In this document: positions 43,221 to 51,934 of the stretch, in pieces | Layout: every line of letters begins with the position of its first letter | Numbering within the stretch: the first letter of the stretch is position 1 | Notes under the pieces: generated by a model | What the model was told of the DNA's origin: nothing | Databases searched by the model: none | The model's input: the letters and a program-made list of their open reading frames with translations, nothing else | Assembly: GCA_003576905.1 (NCBI GenBank) | Contig: QEVG01000011.1 | Span: forward strand, 51,564 to 115,563 | From: Planctomycetota bacterium | GTDB lineage: Bacteria > Planctomycetota > Phycisphaerae > UBA1845 > UTPLA1 | Length of the DNA stretch: 64,000 nucleotides | Direction of reading: 5' to 3' | Translations under genes and position numbers: made by a program

Positions 43221-43550
43221 GGAATCTCCACAGGTCCAGGTGCATGGCGCACGGACCAGCCCCGCAGAATGGTTCACCTTCGAGTTGGATGCGCCGGGGC
43301 ACGTTTTCCTTCCACAGCCGCGTCGATTCTTGGCACATCGGCTGACTCGGGAGCCCGTTGGCGAGGGTGAACGTGGGACGGGGTACCCGTTTCGGTTGGA
43401 CCGGCAAAACCACAGTGGTCAAGGAAGGCGCAGTCCGGCCTTTGACCGGGATACAGCCAAGCCCGCCCACGTGGGAAGGAACCAGAACTCTCGCGCATCC
43501 AATATTGGGTGTAACGAGGCGTCGCGACCGTTCAGCAAACGGAGACTCCG
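43221..43550 (+). other. Intergenic leader before the metal-resistance genes
   Basis: About 330 noncoding bases between divergent operons. The 3' part carries the conserved leader block described at 43473-43521. The remainder is GC-rich, with short complementary runs but no structure I can fix by eye. Confidence 0.4.
43473..43521 (+). promoter_or_regulatory. Conserved leader block, copy 1
   Basis: Three segments recur in order with copy 2 at 49051-49096: GGGAAGGAA (43473-43481), CTCGCGCATCCAA (43490-43502) and GTAACGAGGCG (43511-43521). TCTCG and CGAGG (or CTCG/CGAG) can pair to close a stem around the middle part. It lies about 30 bases before the start at 43551. Shared regulation of the two operons, as RNA or DNA element, is likely. 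Confidence 0.55.
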
Positions 43551-44141
43551 ATGATCATTGCACGACGGATAGCTTTCGGCTTTTTCATGGTGATTGCCGG
43601 CTGCACGGCTGCGCAATCCTCGCGAGGCTGGATCACCGGCGCCCAGAAGGGTAAACCCTTTCCTGACTTTGTGTACGTGGATGATCACGGCACACGACGG
43701 TCACTTCGCAACCTTGCCGGCGACTTCACGGTCCTTGCGTTTACCCGATGCGATCAAAACACCCATGGGCCGGCGGCGGGCGCACTACAGCAAATTGTAT
43801 CAGAAAACGCCGGAACGCCTTTCGTTCGCGTCGTAGGAGTGGATATGCACTGGTTCGAGGGCCAGTGCGATCACGGCCGTTGCCATCTCGTGCGCGATGA
43901 CCGGAATCTCTTCAGTATCTGCGATGCGACGGGGGCAGTACGGCGCCTGTACGGCCTCAAGGGCGAGAAACCCTTCGACAGCGTAGTGGTCATTGGTCCG
44001 GATAGCCGAGTCATCCAAATGGCTCAAGAAGTCGAGAACGAGAAGTTTCGAGCCGAACTCAGGAACACGATTCTGGCCGAATCGCAACGGCGCGCAGAGG
44101 AGTTGGCGCAGGAATACGAGGACATCTCGCTCGGGGGATGA
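43551..44141 (+). CDS. Lipoprotein with thioredoxin/SCO-like fold
   Basis: This 196-residue protein has a lipoprotein signal peptide (FFMVIAGCTAAQ). Its domain resembles thioredoxin-like SCO/redoxin proteins: GKPFPDFVYVDDHGTRRSLRNLAGDFTVLAFTRCDQ is the usual start, where SCO has FTxCPxxC. Here the second Cys is missing and the sequence is TRCDQNTHGPAA, so copper binding or redox chemistry would be altered. FEGQCDHGRCHLV in the middle offers other Cys and His ligands. It starts the plus-strand metal operon and sits behind a conserved leader. A copper-related role is inferred from the neighbours. Confidence 0.65.
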   Translation: MIIARRIAFGFFMVIAGCTAAQSSRGWITGAQKGKPFPDFVYVDDHGTRRSLRNLAGDFTVLAFTRCDQNTHGPAAGALQQIVSENAGTPFVRVVGVDMHWFEGQCDHGRCHLVRDDRNLFSICDATGAVRRLYGLKGEKPFDSVVVIGPDSRVIQMAQEVENEKFRAELRNTILAESQRRAEELAQEYEDISLGG

Positions 44142-44214
44142 CTTCCCCGGAGCTTGGCAGGCGAAAGACGAACCATGCCAAATAGTGGTCTGCGGTCGGT
44201 TGAAGGAGATTCCG

Positions 44215-44523
44215 ATGAAGCCTCAGACGCAGGAATCCTTGGGCGTGAAGCCGGTCGAAATCAAATGTGAAGCACCAGACGCGGAGATCGTGATGCTGGT
44301 CGGCGACTTCAATGATTGGAATCCAGACGCAACGCCCATGAAAAAGGACGCCTCGGGAAGATGGATCGCCAGGCTGGAACTGGTTCCCGGACAATACGAA
44401 TACAAATTTGTGATTGATGGTTGTTGGTGCTGTGAACCGGGCGAGCCGGACGCATGGTGCAGCAGACCCGATCGCGTACGCAACTCTCATGGCACGATGA
44501 ACCGCGTGATCAGCGTGAAGTGA
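44215..44523 (+). CDS. Isoamylase N-terminal / CBM48-like single-domain protein
   Basis: This 102-residue protein is one glycogen-binding-like domain: IVMLVGDFNDWNPDATPMKKDASGRWIARLELVPGQYEYKFVIDG is the typical AMPK/CBM48 pattern. An added Cys cluster (GCWCCEPGEPDAWCSRP) near residues 68-84 is unusual and could bind a metal. The ATG follows GAAGGAG. Such free-standing domains occur in many bacteria, often in stress loci; their role is unknown. It lies between metal-related genes and may be co-transcribed with the membrane protein that follows two bases later. Confidence 0.8.
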   Translation: MKPQTQESLGVKPVEIKCEAPDAEIVMLVGDFNDWNPDATPMKKDASGRWIARLELVPGQYEYKFVIDGCWCCEPGEPDAWCSRPDRVRNSHGTMNRVISVK

Positions 44524-44525
44524 GT

Positions 44526-45014
44526 ATGACGACGTGTCGGCCTCGTGGAACCGTCGAGAAACTCGCACGCGAGGAAGACTCCCGTGGAGAACGAGAACCT
44601 TCGTTTCGGTTCCGAGGGGCGCATTGGTTCCACGTGGGCGATGCAGTCTTCCTCATGGCAGTAGGAGCGGAATCAGGTTTCGTCATGCAGTGGCTTCATC
44701 AGTCCAGCTGGAGCTTCTTCCTGATTTCGATTCTCGGCATGGCCGTGGCGATGGGGATTCAGATGCTGATGGCATTCGGCCTGTCACCGTTGTTGGGTTC
44801 GATCGAGACGATGGCACCGTCCATGGTCATTGCGATGGTTGTTCCGATGATGATTGATGTTGCTGAACTCAGCGGCTGGATGGTCGGTCGATCCGAAGCT
44901 GCGCTCGTTGGAGCCGCGTCGGGACTACTTTTTTTCAGTTACCTTGAATGGTATGGGGCAGCATTCCGACGACGGTTGGCGCGAACCTGGCCAGCGCGGA
45001 AGGCCAAGCGATGA
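44526..45014 (+). CDS. Polytopic membrane protein of unknown function
   Basis: This 162-residue protein has a charged N-terminus (about 1-40) and about four hydrophobic helices, including FFLISILGMAVAMGIQMLMAF, APSMVIAMVVPMMIDVAEL and ALVGAASGLLFFSYLEWY. Methionine is frequent in the helices, which could suit copper or silver binding, but this is speculative. The ATG at 44526 lies two bases after the preceding stop, and its own stop overlaps the methyltransferase start as ATGA. No family is recognised. Confidence 0.65.
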   Translation: MTTCRPRGTVEKLAREEDSRGEREPSFRFRGAHWFHVGDAVFLMAVGAESGFVMQWLHQSSWSFFLISILGMAVAMGIQMLMAFGLSPLLGSIETMAPSMVIAMVVPMMIDVAELSGWMVGRSEAALVGAASGLLFFSYLEWYGAAFRRRLARTWPARKAKR

Positions 45015-45613
45015 TGAGCGTTTGGGATCTACGAGCCAGGCTATACGACGTTTGTGAAGGCTCGCAATTACGTCGGGGTGCGGCAAAGGCCCGCCTGTTT
45101 GCTGAAATGCAAGGACAGGTGCTTTTTCTCGCCGTGGGAACTGGCGTCGACATCATGCGCTTTCCCGACGGCCAGGAGATTATCGGCATCGACATCAGTG
45201 CCGAGATGCTTCGACGAGCAGAGACGCGCAGGCGCGCGTACCACGGTCACTTGGTGTGTGCGCTTGGTGACGCGGAGAATCTTGCATTTAGCGACAATTC
45301 GTTCGATACCGTCGTCAGCTCGTGCACGATGTGCTCCGTCCCCAATCCCGTAAGGGCGCTAAATGAACTCTATCGCGTGTTGCGTCCCGGCGGCCGCTTG
45401 CTCATGTTTGAGCACGTTCGCAGCCGGAGTTGGGTGTTGGGATTGGCGCTTGACTTCATGACGCTGTGGACCCGACTGCTGGGAACCGCGATGAACCGTG
45501 ATACGGTCGCAAGCGTGCTGAAAGCCGGATTCAAGATCGTGCGCATCGAGAGCGTATACCTCGACATCATTCTCTCGATCTATGCTGTCAAACCAAACAC
45601 TGGGGAGGATTAG
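45011..45613 (+). CDS. Class I SAM-dependent methyltransferase
   Basis: This 200-residue enzyme has the methyltransferase fold: LFLAVGTGVDIMRFPDGQEIIGIDISAEMLRRAE (motif I and acidic loop), then GDAENLAFSDNSFDTVVSSCTMCSV and LRPGGRLLMFEHVRS, typical of UbiE/phospholipid-N-methyltransferase-like proteins that modify small molecules or lipids. The usual GxGxG is AVGTG here. It starts within the upstream stop (ATGA), so it is translationally coupled to the membrane protein. The substrate cannot be told; a lipid or metal-related thiol is possible from context. Confidence 0.85.
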   Translation: MMSVWDLRARLYDVCEGSQLRRGAAKARLFAEMQGQVLFLAVGTGVDIMRFPDGQEIIGIDISAEMLRRAETRRRAYHGHLVCALGDAENLAFSDNSFDTVVSSCTMCSVPNPVRALNELYRVLRPGGRLLMFEHVRSRSWVLGLALDFMTLWTRLLGTAMNRDTVASVLKAGFKIVRIESVYLDIILSIYAVKPNTGED

Positions 45614-45615
45614 AC

Positions 45616-45978
45616 GTGCGGTGTTTTTCTCCCTTTCGATGGCAACAAATGTGCTTCAGCGTGGTGCTTCTAGTCCTTGTCTTCATTCTCGGCGCGTGTA
45701 CTCCTTCGTACCGAAGACCGGTCCACAACATGGCCGAGCCCTCGGAGGGCGTCATCATTTCGTGCCAGCGGTGTTATGACCATGCCGTCCGCGTCCTGAC
45801 TGGGCCGCCAAAGCACCGTCGATATAAGACCGAGGAACGCCACGCTTGTCCCGATTGTGCGAGTGAGGCGGTCATCTATGAAGGGCCGGAGGGCGAAGTG
45901 ATGATTCGATGCAGCGGATGCGCACCTGACGGCGTCCGATGCACAAAGTGCTTGCCTCCCAACGCAAATCGGAGCTAG
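45616..45978 (+). CDS. Cysteine-rich lipoprotein with zinc-ribbon motifs
   Basis: This 120-residue protein starts at GTG behind GGGGAGG and has a lipoprotein signal (VVLLVLVFILGACTPS). The mature part has four paired-cysteine motifs: CQRC, CPDC, CSGC and CTKC, spaced like zinc ribbons or a metal-collecting surface, and two His residues near the first. Anchored at the membrane, it could bind copper or zinc in the periplasm. The family is not recognised. It stands directly between the methyltransferase and a YHS-domain gene. Confidence 0.7.
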   Translation: MRCFSPFRWQQMCFSVVLLVLVFILGACTPSYRRPVHNMAEPSEGVIISCQRCYDHAVRVLTGPPKHRRYKTEERHACPDCASEAVIYEGPEGEVMIRCSGCAPDGVRCTKCLPPNANRS

Positions 45979-45981
45979 GAA

Positions 45982-46650
45982 ATGGATTCACTCAACAATT
46001 TCAGGCAACGATTGGAAGAGGCCTTGCGTAAATCCGACGAGCAACGGTCACAGCACAATGCCCACATGCGCCAGCGAATGGACGAGATTGCCCGGCGCTC
46101 AGACCAGTTCAACGAGGCTGCGGCCGTACTCCTTGCGAGGGTTATTCGTCCACGAATGGAACTCCTCGTCGGCAAGTTCGAGGGTGCCAGGATTCCCGAT
46201 ACGCCAGGGGGCGGAGGCCACCGGTGCGTATGCACTTTTGAGCGGAACACGCGATTTCCGGCTTCGACTGCGCTCGAATTCACCGTGATTCCGAACGATC
46301 GCATCGATGAGATCATCGTTTCCTACCATCTGGAGATTCTCCCAGTATTCATCGAATTCAAAGGCCATGATCAGCTCGCTTTGCCGCTTGACGGAATTGA
46401 CGAGTCGGGTGCTGGGCAATGGGTGGAGGACCGAATCACCGACTTCGTCGAGACCTACCTGCGGCTGGAAACGGCGAAGGCATACCAGGACGAAAACATG
46501 GAGACCGACCCGGTCTGCGGGATGCCGGTCAATCGGAACTGGGCGGCGGCAACGGCCGAGTACAGCGGCAAGCGGTATTACTTTTGCATTGACGATTGCC
46601 GGCGTCGTTTCGAGGAACAGCCCAGTCGGTACGCCAAGGAAACGAAATGA
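45982..46650 (+). CDS. YHS-domain protein with coiled-coil N-terminus
   Basis: This 222-residue cytosolic protein has a helical N-terminal domain (about 1-60, coiled coil), a beta-rich middle (about 65-160) and a C-terminal YHS domain: TDPVCGMPVNRNWAAATAEYSGKRYYFCIDDCRRRFEEQPSRY. The C-x(n)-C-x3-C set of YHS/TRASH domains binds metal, often copper, and is common on copper ATPases and sensors. The ATG follows GGAAATG without a strong site. The next gene starts inside its stop as ATGA. A metal-sensing or chaperone role fits. Confidence 0.78.
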   Translation: MDSLNNFRQRLEEALRKSDEQRSQHNAHMRQRMDEIARRSDQFNEAAAVLLARVIRPRMELLVGKFEGARIPDTPGGGGHRCVCTFERNTRFPASTALEFTVIPNDRIDEIIVSYHLEILPVFIEFKGHDQLALPLDGIDESGAGQWVEDRITDFVETYLRLETAKAYQDENMETDPVCGMPVNRNWAAATAEYSGKRYYFCIDDCRRRFEEQPSRYAKETK

Positions 46651-47696
46651 TTGAGGTCCATGGAAGTTGGTCGGACACCGGAGGCGTGGTTCGCGCGAGC
46701 CCGATCGCAAGTCGAGGAATAATTGGTCCTATTGCGTTCCAAGGTAGCGACGGTGGGATACGGCGTCCCACTTTCGCTGACGCCCGCAGCGCGCTTCAGC
46801 TAATCGTTGTCGCTGCGATCGGCAGTAGCGGTCTCGCGTTGCCTGCCGTAGCCGGTTCCGACGGGTCACAGCAACCGATCAACGTGCTCTGCCCCGTCAT
46901 GGCTGAGGAGGAGGTCAAGCCGGAGTTTACCACGTTTTTCGAGGGCCGCGTCGTAGGGTTTTGCTGTGAGAAATGTCTGGCCAAGTTCAAAGCAAATCCC
47001 AGTCGGTACGCCGAGCGACTGCCGAAACTTGAATCGAAGCCGCCGCGAGCCGGTCCGGATCTTGCTAATGAGAAAACCGGCGCAAATCAGTCCGCCGGTT
47101 CGCGCGATCATGAAGCCCACGGTAATCATGTTCACGCCGACAACACCGGGAGTGATGAGATACCGGGGGGAGGCGGCGGTCATGAGCACGATGAGGGAAA
47201 CCATACTGATGCCGCCACAAGCATCCACGATCATGAGCATGGGCATGCGCAGGGGAAGGGGTTTCTTGCCAGGCTCATTGGCTGGCTGGGCAAGTTTCAT
47301 CCGCCGATGGTCAACTTTCCAGTTGCGATGATTCTTGGGGCTACCCTAGCGGAGGCGTTGCTGCTCGCCACGAAGCGCTCTTTCTTTGTGAACGCCGGTC
47401 GATTCTGTCTGTGGGTTGGATGCGTCGGCGCTGTCGTCGCAGCAGTCCTCGGCTGGTTTTTCGGAGGTTTCCACCTGGTTGACGATTCCTGGGTTCTGAC
47501 ATCTCATCGCTGGCTCGGCACGACGACGGCCGCGTGGTCCGTGCTGTTGTTGGTTGTCGGCGAGCAGACTTTCCGTCGCGGGGAGAGCGCGCGAGGACGC
47601 TACCGCGCGTTGCTGATCATTGGCGCGAGTCTCGTCGGCATCAGCGGTTTATTCGGTGGATTACTGGTTTACGGAGTGAACCACTATGCGTTCTAA
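46647..47696 (+). CDS. YHS-like, His-rich membrane protein with DUF2231-like domain
   Basis: This 349-residue protein fuses a hydrophobic export segment (about residues 45-70), a YHS/TRASH-like metal domain (INVLCPVMAEEEV...GFCCEKCLAKFKANPSRYAERL) and a long His/Asp/Gly-rich linker (HEAHGNHVHADN, GGHEHDEGNH, HDHEHGHAQG). Its C-terminal membrane domain of four helices (FHPPMVNFPVAMILGATLAEALLL onwards) matches the DUF2231 type. The His-rich linker should bind several metal ions. It is coupled to the preceding YHS gene by ATGA. A periplasmic metal store or sensor is inferred. Confidence 0.75.
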   Translation: MIEVHGSWSDTGGVVRASPIASRGIIGPIAFQGSDGGIRRPTFADARSALQLIVVAAIGSSGLALPAVAGSDGSQQPINVLCPVMAEEEVKPEFTTFFEGRVVGFCCEKCLAKFKANPSRYAERLPKLESKPPRAGPDLANEKTGANQSAGSRDHEAHGNHVHADNTGSDEIPGGGGGHEHDEGNHTDAATSIHDHEHGHAQGKGFLARLIGWLGKFHPPMVNFPVAMILGATLAEALLLATKRSFFVNAGRFCLWVGCVGAVVAAVLGWFFGGFHLVDDSWVLTSHRWLGTTTAAWSVLLLVVGEQTFRRGESARGRYRALLIIGASLVGISGLFGGLLVYGVNHYAF

Positions 47697-47759
47697 CTTC
47701 GCAACCGACGGAATCCGGGAGCGCGTCTGGGATGCGTGCTTGTTGGAGGGATGACACGG

Positions 47760-48815
47760 ATGCCACACCGGATTGTGACGCAAGTAAACGCTTTCGTACG
47801 CTATGTCGTTATCGCCTTTTCCGTCGCTTTCGGCCTAAGTGGATGCGCGACTAGCCAGCCCGATTCGCAAATAGCGACGAATGGAACAGGTTCTAGGGAA
47901 GCGGAGTTGCTCAGCCTCCTTGAAGCCTGTCGTCGTCAGCACTCGTTGGACCTCTCGCGTGAAGGCCTGGCGGGCTTCATGCGCGATGCCGCCGACGCAC
48001 GGAGATTCGCCGAGCAGCAGCGCCGACGCCGCGAGGGCATGCAACGCGCGATGGACACATACAGCCGCGGCGTCTGCCTGATCCACGGCGCGTTCACGCT
48101 GAAAGAACAACTCGACGGGCGCCTTCTGCCCGTTGAGGATGCCGATGGCGAGCCTCTTGAGTTTGAATACCTCGGTTCCGGATTCCTGGTTGATGATCGC
48201 GGGTGCGTGTTGACGAATCGTCACGTCGCGGAGCCGTGGTGGAATAACGATACGGTTACGCCACTCATTGCTCGGGGCCTTGTTCCTGAGTTCACGCGGC
48301 TGAGCGCGACTTTCCCCGGACATGCTCCCATAGACGTTGATCCGGACACGATACAAGCGAGTCGTGACGGCGTCGATCTAGCCATGTTCATTGTCTCTAC
48401 TGAAGCGGTGCCCGTATTGCCGCTCTTTGAGGGCGATGCTCGCAAGCTGCGCGGGCAAGGGGTCATGCTCCTCGGCTATCCGACCGGACTGAGTGCCCTG
48501 CTTGCGCGGGCGGAACCGGACATCGCGGAGGAAGCGATGGCGGCGGCCGTGGACACCGCGAGCCTGATTCGCGAGCTGAGCGTTCGCAACAGCGTCGTTC
48601 CGTTGGCCACCCACGGCGCGCTCAACGACGTGACCGATGGCAAGCTGATTTACGATGCGGTGACGACCTCTGGTGGGTCTGGAGGTCCGGTGTTCGGACC
48701 CGATGGAACAGTCATCGGCGTGAACTTTGCGATGGTACGGGGTTTTCAGGGCTCCAATTTCGCAGTCCCCATTCGATTTGCCCGGCCACTGGTCCACGAA
48801 CTAAGGGGCCCATAA
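47760..48815 (+). CDS. Trypsin-like serine protease, lipoprotein
   Basis: This roughly 351-residue protein has a lipoprotein signal (VVIAFSVAFGLSGCATSQ) and an S1-family protease domain. The triad is visible: His in CVLTNRHVAEPW, Asp in GVDLAMFIV and Ser in TTSGGSGGPVFGPDGTVIGVN. There is no PDZ domain. A helical stretch of about 80 residues precedes the domain. The ATG at 47760 is chosen because GGAGG at 47745-47749 is then well spaced; an ATG at 47751 would be too close. It could process envelope proteins under metal stress. Confidence 0.85.
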   Translation: MPHRIVTQVNAFVRYVVIAFSVAFGLSGCATSQPDSQIATNGTGSREAELLSLLEACRRQHSLDLSREGLAGFMRDAADARRFAEQQRRRREGMQRAMDTYSRGVCLIHGAFTLKEQLDGRLLPVEDADGEPLEFEYLGSGFLVDDRGCVLTNRHVAEPWWNNDTVTPLIARGLVPEFTRLSATFPGHAPIDVDPDTIQASRDGVDLAMFIVSTEAVPVLPLFEGDARKLRGQGVMLLGYPTGLSALLARAEPDIAEEAMAAAVDTASLIRELSVRNSVVPLATHGALNDVTDGKLIYDAVTTSGGSGGPVFGPDGTVIGVNFAMVRGFQGSNFAVPIRFARPLVHELRGP

Positions 48816-49156
48816 GAAATGCTCACGAGGATGCCATGCCATGAGAAGGATCGACGCCACGGTCGGGATGGACGGCGATGGATGACCCGGAGATCCTAAC
48901 ATGCGCCGTGACATGATCTTGCGCGCTCATGAGGCCGGCGCGACCCCCACGAGGCCGAGCTGAACCTTTGAAGGATGAAGCTCGAATGCGGTGCCGACCG
49001 GTACCGCGCCAAGGCAGCCCCTGAGCGACTGGCGGTTGTCATTGGTGCCAGGGAAGGAATGGTCTCCCTCGCGCATCCAAGCAAAGTAACGAGGCGCGGG
49101 CATCGTTGCCATCGCGTCAAGAGTCCAACCCGTGCTTTTTGGGAGGATGGATAGGC
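48816..49156 (+). other. Intergenic leader before the triple-YHS gene
   Basis: About 340 bases without a gene. The 3' third contains conserved leader block copy 2, and GGGAGG stands before the next ATG. I see no terminator after the protease gene. Confidence 0.45.
49051..49096 (+). promoter_or_regulatory. Conserved leader block, copy 2
   Basis: GGGAAGGAA (49051-49059), CTCGCGCATCCAA (49068-49080) and GTAACGAGGCG (49086-49096) repeat the order of copy 1. CCTCG (49067-49071) and CGAGG (49090-49094) can pair. The spacers differ by a few bases between copies while the blocks are kept, which argues for function. The start codon lies 61 bases downstream. Confidence 0.55.
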
Positions 49157-49903
49157 ATGAGCAAAGCTCGAATCAGCTTCAGCATTGTTCTGGCGGTCAT
49201 CACATCGCTTGGCGTCGCCGGGGCAACAGCCCTCGCACAGAATCATGGAGGCCATCGTCACGATGATGCCAACGAAGGGAAGGAATCGCGCGTGCAGCCC
49301 AAGTGTCCTGTCATGGACGAACCGGTGGACTTCTTTGTCAAGACAATGACGGCGGACGGCCCGGTATATTTTTGCTGCAAGGACTGCATCAAGAAGTTCG
49401 AGGCCAATGCCAAGAAGTACGAGAAGCAAGTCGCAGAGCAACGCCAGGCCTTGGCAAAACTTCCGAAGGTTCAAGTGACGTGTCCCGTCTCAGGCAAGCC
49501 CGTCGACGACAAAGTGTTCATCGAAAAGGACGGGAAGAAAACGTACTTCTGTTGCCAAGGGTGCATCGGCAAATACGAAAAGGAGCCGGGCAAGTACGCT
49601 GCCCAGTTGGCCGACAGCTTCAGCTATCAAACCACGTGTCCGGTCATGGGCGAGGAGATCGACCCGACCGCGTACATAAAGTTGAAGACCGGACAGACTG
49701 TCTTTTTCTGCTGCCCTGGATGTGACAAGAAGTTTTTGAAAGACCCGGCAAAATACGCACCAAAGCTCGAAGCCCAGGGCATCCGAATCGATCCCAAGAA
49801 GGTGGAAATTGCTGCGGGGCCTGCAGAGAAAGATACACACGATAAGAAAGAAAGCCAAGGCGGACATGAGCACGGCCACGATCATGATGGCCACGGGCAC
49901 TAA
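49157..49903 (+). CDS. Exported protein with three YHS/TRASH-like metal domains
   Basis: This 248-residue protein has a signal peptide (to ALAQN), a His-rich segment (HGGHRHDDANE) and three tandem metal domains: KCPVMDEPVDFF...YFCCKDCIKKF, TCPVSGKPVDDK...YFCCQGCIGKY and TCPVMGEEIDPT...FFCCPGCDKKF. It ends in a His-rich tail (GGHEHGHDHDGHGH). Each unit repeats C-P-V then C-C-x2-C, the TRASH/YHS pattern for copper or similar ions. It would act as a periplasmic metal sponge or chaperone feeding the efflux pump. The ATG at 49157 is preferred over an upstream ATG at 49106. Confidence 0.82.
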   Translation: MSKARISFSIVLAVITSLGVAGATALAQNHGGHRHDDANEGKESRVQPKCPVMDEPVDFFVKTMTADGPVYFCCKDCIKKFEANAKKYEKQVAEQRQALAKLPKVQVTCPVSGKPVDDKVFIEKDGKKTYFCCQGCIGKYEKEPGKYAAQLADSFSYQTTCPVMGEEIDPTAYIKLKTGQTVFFCCPGCDKKFLKDPAKYAPKLEAQGIRIDPKKVEIAAGPAEKDTHDKKESQGGHEHGHDHDGHGH

Positions 49904-49956
49904 CATGCACGGCAACGGTCTGGGCATGATTCGTTCGCAAATGGGAATATGACTTG

Positions 49957-50334
49957 ATGAGCAGGCGGCGAAAGCGCAGGCGCACGCTCCGCCGTAGTGG
50001 CAGATCTGCCAAACCCAAGAAACTCGTCGATTCATGGTTGCCGTTGGTGTTTCTTGCGTTCGGGCTGATCGGGATCGTCGGCGTCTACTGGTGGCAAGCG
50101 GCAATCACCCAGGTTCAGGACGAGGCGGTTCGATTGAGCACGGTCGGTGAGGCCCTCTGTCCGGTCGGCGGGATGCCCATCAAGAAAGACGTGCTCATCC
50201 AGACTCCCGATGGTCCAGTCTATTTTTGCTGTAAGCACTGCATCGATCGATACAATGCCGAGCCGTCTGCGTTTCAGAACGCCGTCGACGCGCAGAGGCA
50301 CTCGATGAGCGGCGATACACAACCCGCGGATTGA
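49957..50334 (+). CDS. Membrane-anchored YHS-like protein
   Basis: This 125-residue protein has a very basic N-terminus (MSRRRKRRRTLRR), one membrane span (about 30-47, WLPLVFLAFGLIGIVGVYWW) and a single YHS/TRASH-like domain (ALCPVGGMPIKKD...YFCCKHCIDRYNAEP). Topology places the domain in the periplasm. It ends directly before the outer-membrane efflux gene (TGA, then ATG), so it belongs to the same operon. A short TTG-start alternative exists three bases upstream. Confidence 0.75.
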   Translation: MSRRRKRRRTLRRSGRSAKPKKLVDSWLPLVFLAFGLIGIVGVYWWQAAITQVQDEAVRLSTVGEALCPVGGMPIKKDVLIQTPDGPVYFCCKHCIDRYNAEPSAFQNAVDAQRHSMSGDTQPAD

Positions 50335-51930
50335 ATGGCCGCGGACGCAGAGACGGGATGCAGGAGAATCTACGCAGCCATGAGAACAAGGCACATGCAA
50401 TCGAATCGATGGCGCCTACACGATCGCCAGAACCGACATGTCCTTGGCATTGGGATTGCGACCATTGCATTGCTGGGCTTCGCGCCGGCAGGCTGCTCGC
50501 TAAACCAACAGGGGCATCGTGAGATTGGTGAGGCACTCGCCAATTACGAACGCCGTCATGCAACTGCGGTCTCGCGATACGCCGGTGTGCCGAAGGTGGC
50601 TGCGCCAACAGCGACTGGTCCTACGGTTCGTGCGCCTCAAGTGGTAATAGAGGACGGGACGCTTGCTGATCTCCTTGCAACCGCCCTAGAGCGAAACCCC
50701 GACATTCTTGCGGCCATCGACACGGCCCGGAGTGTTGCAAGTCGTATCCCACAGGCGACTTCGCTAGTGGATCCAATGTTGATGACAAAGACGCTGCCTG
50801 AGCCCACCCGGACCGCCGATGGCGACATGGTGTTTGTCTTGGGTGTCCAACAAGCCCTTCCAATTCCTCAGAAACTGGACCATCGCGGCCGAGAGGCCTT
50901 GGCCGAAACTCGCATGGCCATCGAGACGCTTGGGCAAACGCGGCTACGGGTGGTCGGGGACGTGAAGCGCGCCTATTTTCAGCTCTTCGCAATCGACCAA
51001 GCTGTTCTGATTACCAAAGAGAATCAGACGCTCATGCGCGACTTGATTGAAGTTGCTCGGGGACAGTTGATCGCCGGGCGCCGCCAACAGGAGGACGTGT
51101 TGCGTGCGCAGGTGGAGCTGTCCAACCTGGAAAGTCAACTTGTTGAACTCGGCCAACGTCGGGTGACAACGGTGGCGCTGATCAACTCGATTCTGGATCG
51201 TTCGCCGTCAACCAAAGTGCCGCCCCTTTCGGAATACGACGTCCGACGATTGGCGCCGCGCTTGGAGGAGCTTCTGTCGAAAGCGTATGAGCGGAATCCG
51301 GAACTCCAACGATTCGAACGGCAAATTGAGCGCGACGAGCAGAGCTTACGTCTGGCCCAGCTTGAGTACTGGCCGGATTTTACGGTTGGATTTGAGTGGA
51401 TGGCGATGAACCCGCGCACACCGTTCATCCCCCCAGTAAATCCGCAGACTGGCATGAGACCACCCTACTCCCGAATGAGCGAGGAGGGTACGGACAGTTG
51501 GGCGATCGTGGCGGGTGTCAACCTTCCGATCTGGTTCGAGCGAATTGAGGGCGGCATTCGCGAGGCGCGCGAGCGGCTTTCCGCATCGCGGCGCCAAATG
51601 CGCTCCGCGAAGAACAGGATCACTTACCAAGTGGAGGACGCCTTGGCGCGGATTGATTCGCAGCGGGACATCGCCGACCTGTTTGCGACTGCCATTATTC
51701 CGCAGGCAGAGCAGGCGTATCAAGTAACGCGCGAAGGATACATCACGGGAACGTCGGACTTTCAATTCGTAATCGACAACTGGCAAAAATGGTTGTTTTT
51801 CAGGCTGCAATACTACAGAACCCTGGGGGACCTGGAGCGGAGCGTAGCTGACTTGGAGCAGGCAGTCGGCGTTAGCGTCATCGAAGCGCAGGGTGACAAC
51901 GCGCCCCGAACAAACGGGGAGGGAGGATAA
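50335..51930 (+). CDS. Outer-membrane efflux protein (CusC/TolC family)
   Basis: This protein of up to 531 residues is the outer-membrane channel of a tripartite metal efflux pump. A lipoprotein signal lies after a basic stretch (GIGIATIALLGFAPAGC). The two halves of the OEP fold follow with long helices, including LADLLATALERNPDILAAIDTARSVASRIPQA and LEELLSKAYERNPELQRFERQIERDEQ. ATGs at 50380 and 50395 are also plausible starts, since the signal peptide needs only the later ones and GGAG precedes 50380. It is followed by the adaptor and the inner-membrane pump in CusCBA order. Confidence 0.88.
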   Translation: MAADAETGCRRIYAAMRTRHMQSNRWRLHDRQNRHVLGIGIATIALLGFAPAGCSLNQQGHREIGEALANYERRHATAVSRYAGVPKVAAPTATGPTVRAPQVVIEDGTLADLLATALERNPDILAAIDTARSVASRIPQATSLVDPMLMTKTLPEPTRTADGDMVFVLGVQQALPIPQKLDHRGREALAETRMAIETLGQTRLRVVGDVKRAYFQLFAIDQAVLITKENQTLMRDLIEVARGQLIAGRRQQEDVLRAQVELSNLESQLVELGQRRVTTVALINSILDRSPSTKVPPLSEYDVRRLAPRLEELLSKAYERNPELQRFERQIERDEQSLRLAQLEYWPDFTVGFEWMAMNPRTPFIPPVNPQTGMRPPYSRMSEEGTDSWAIVAGVNLPIWFERIEGGIREARERLSASRRQMRSAKNRITYQVEDALARIDSQRDIADLFATAIIPQAEQAYQVTREGYITGTSDFQFVIDNWQKWLFFRLQYYRTLGDLERSVADLEQAVGVSVIEAQGDNAPRTNGEGG

Positions 51931-51934
51931 GACC

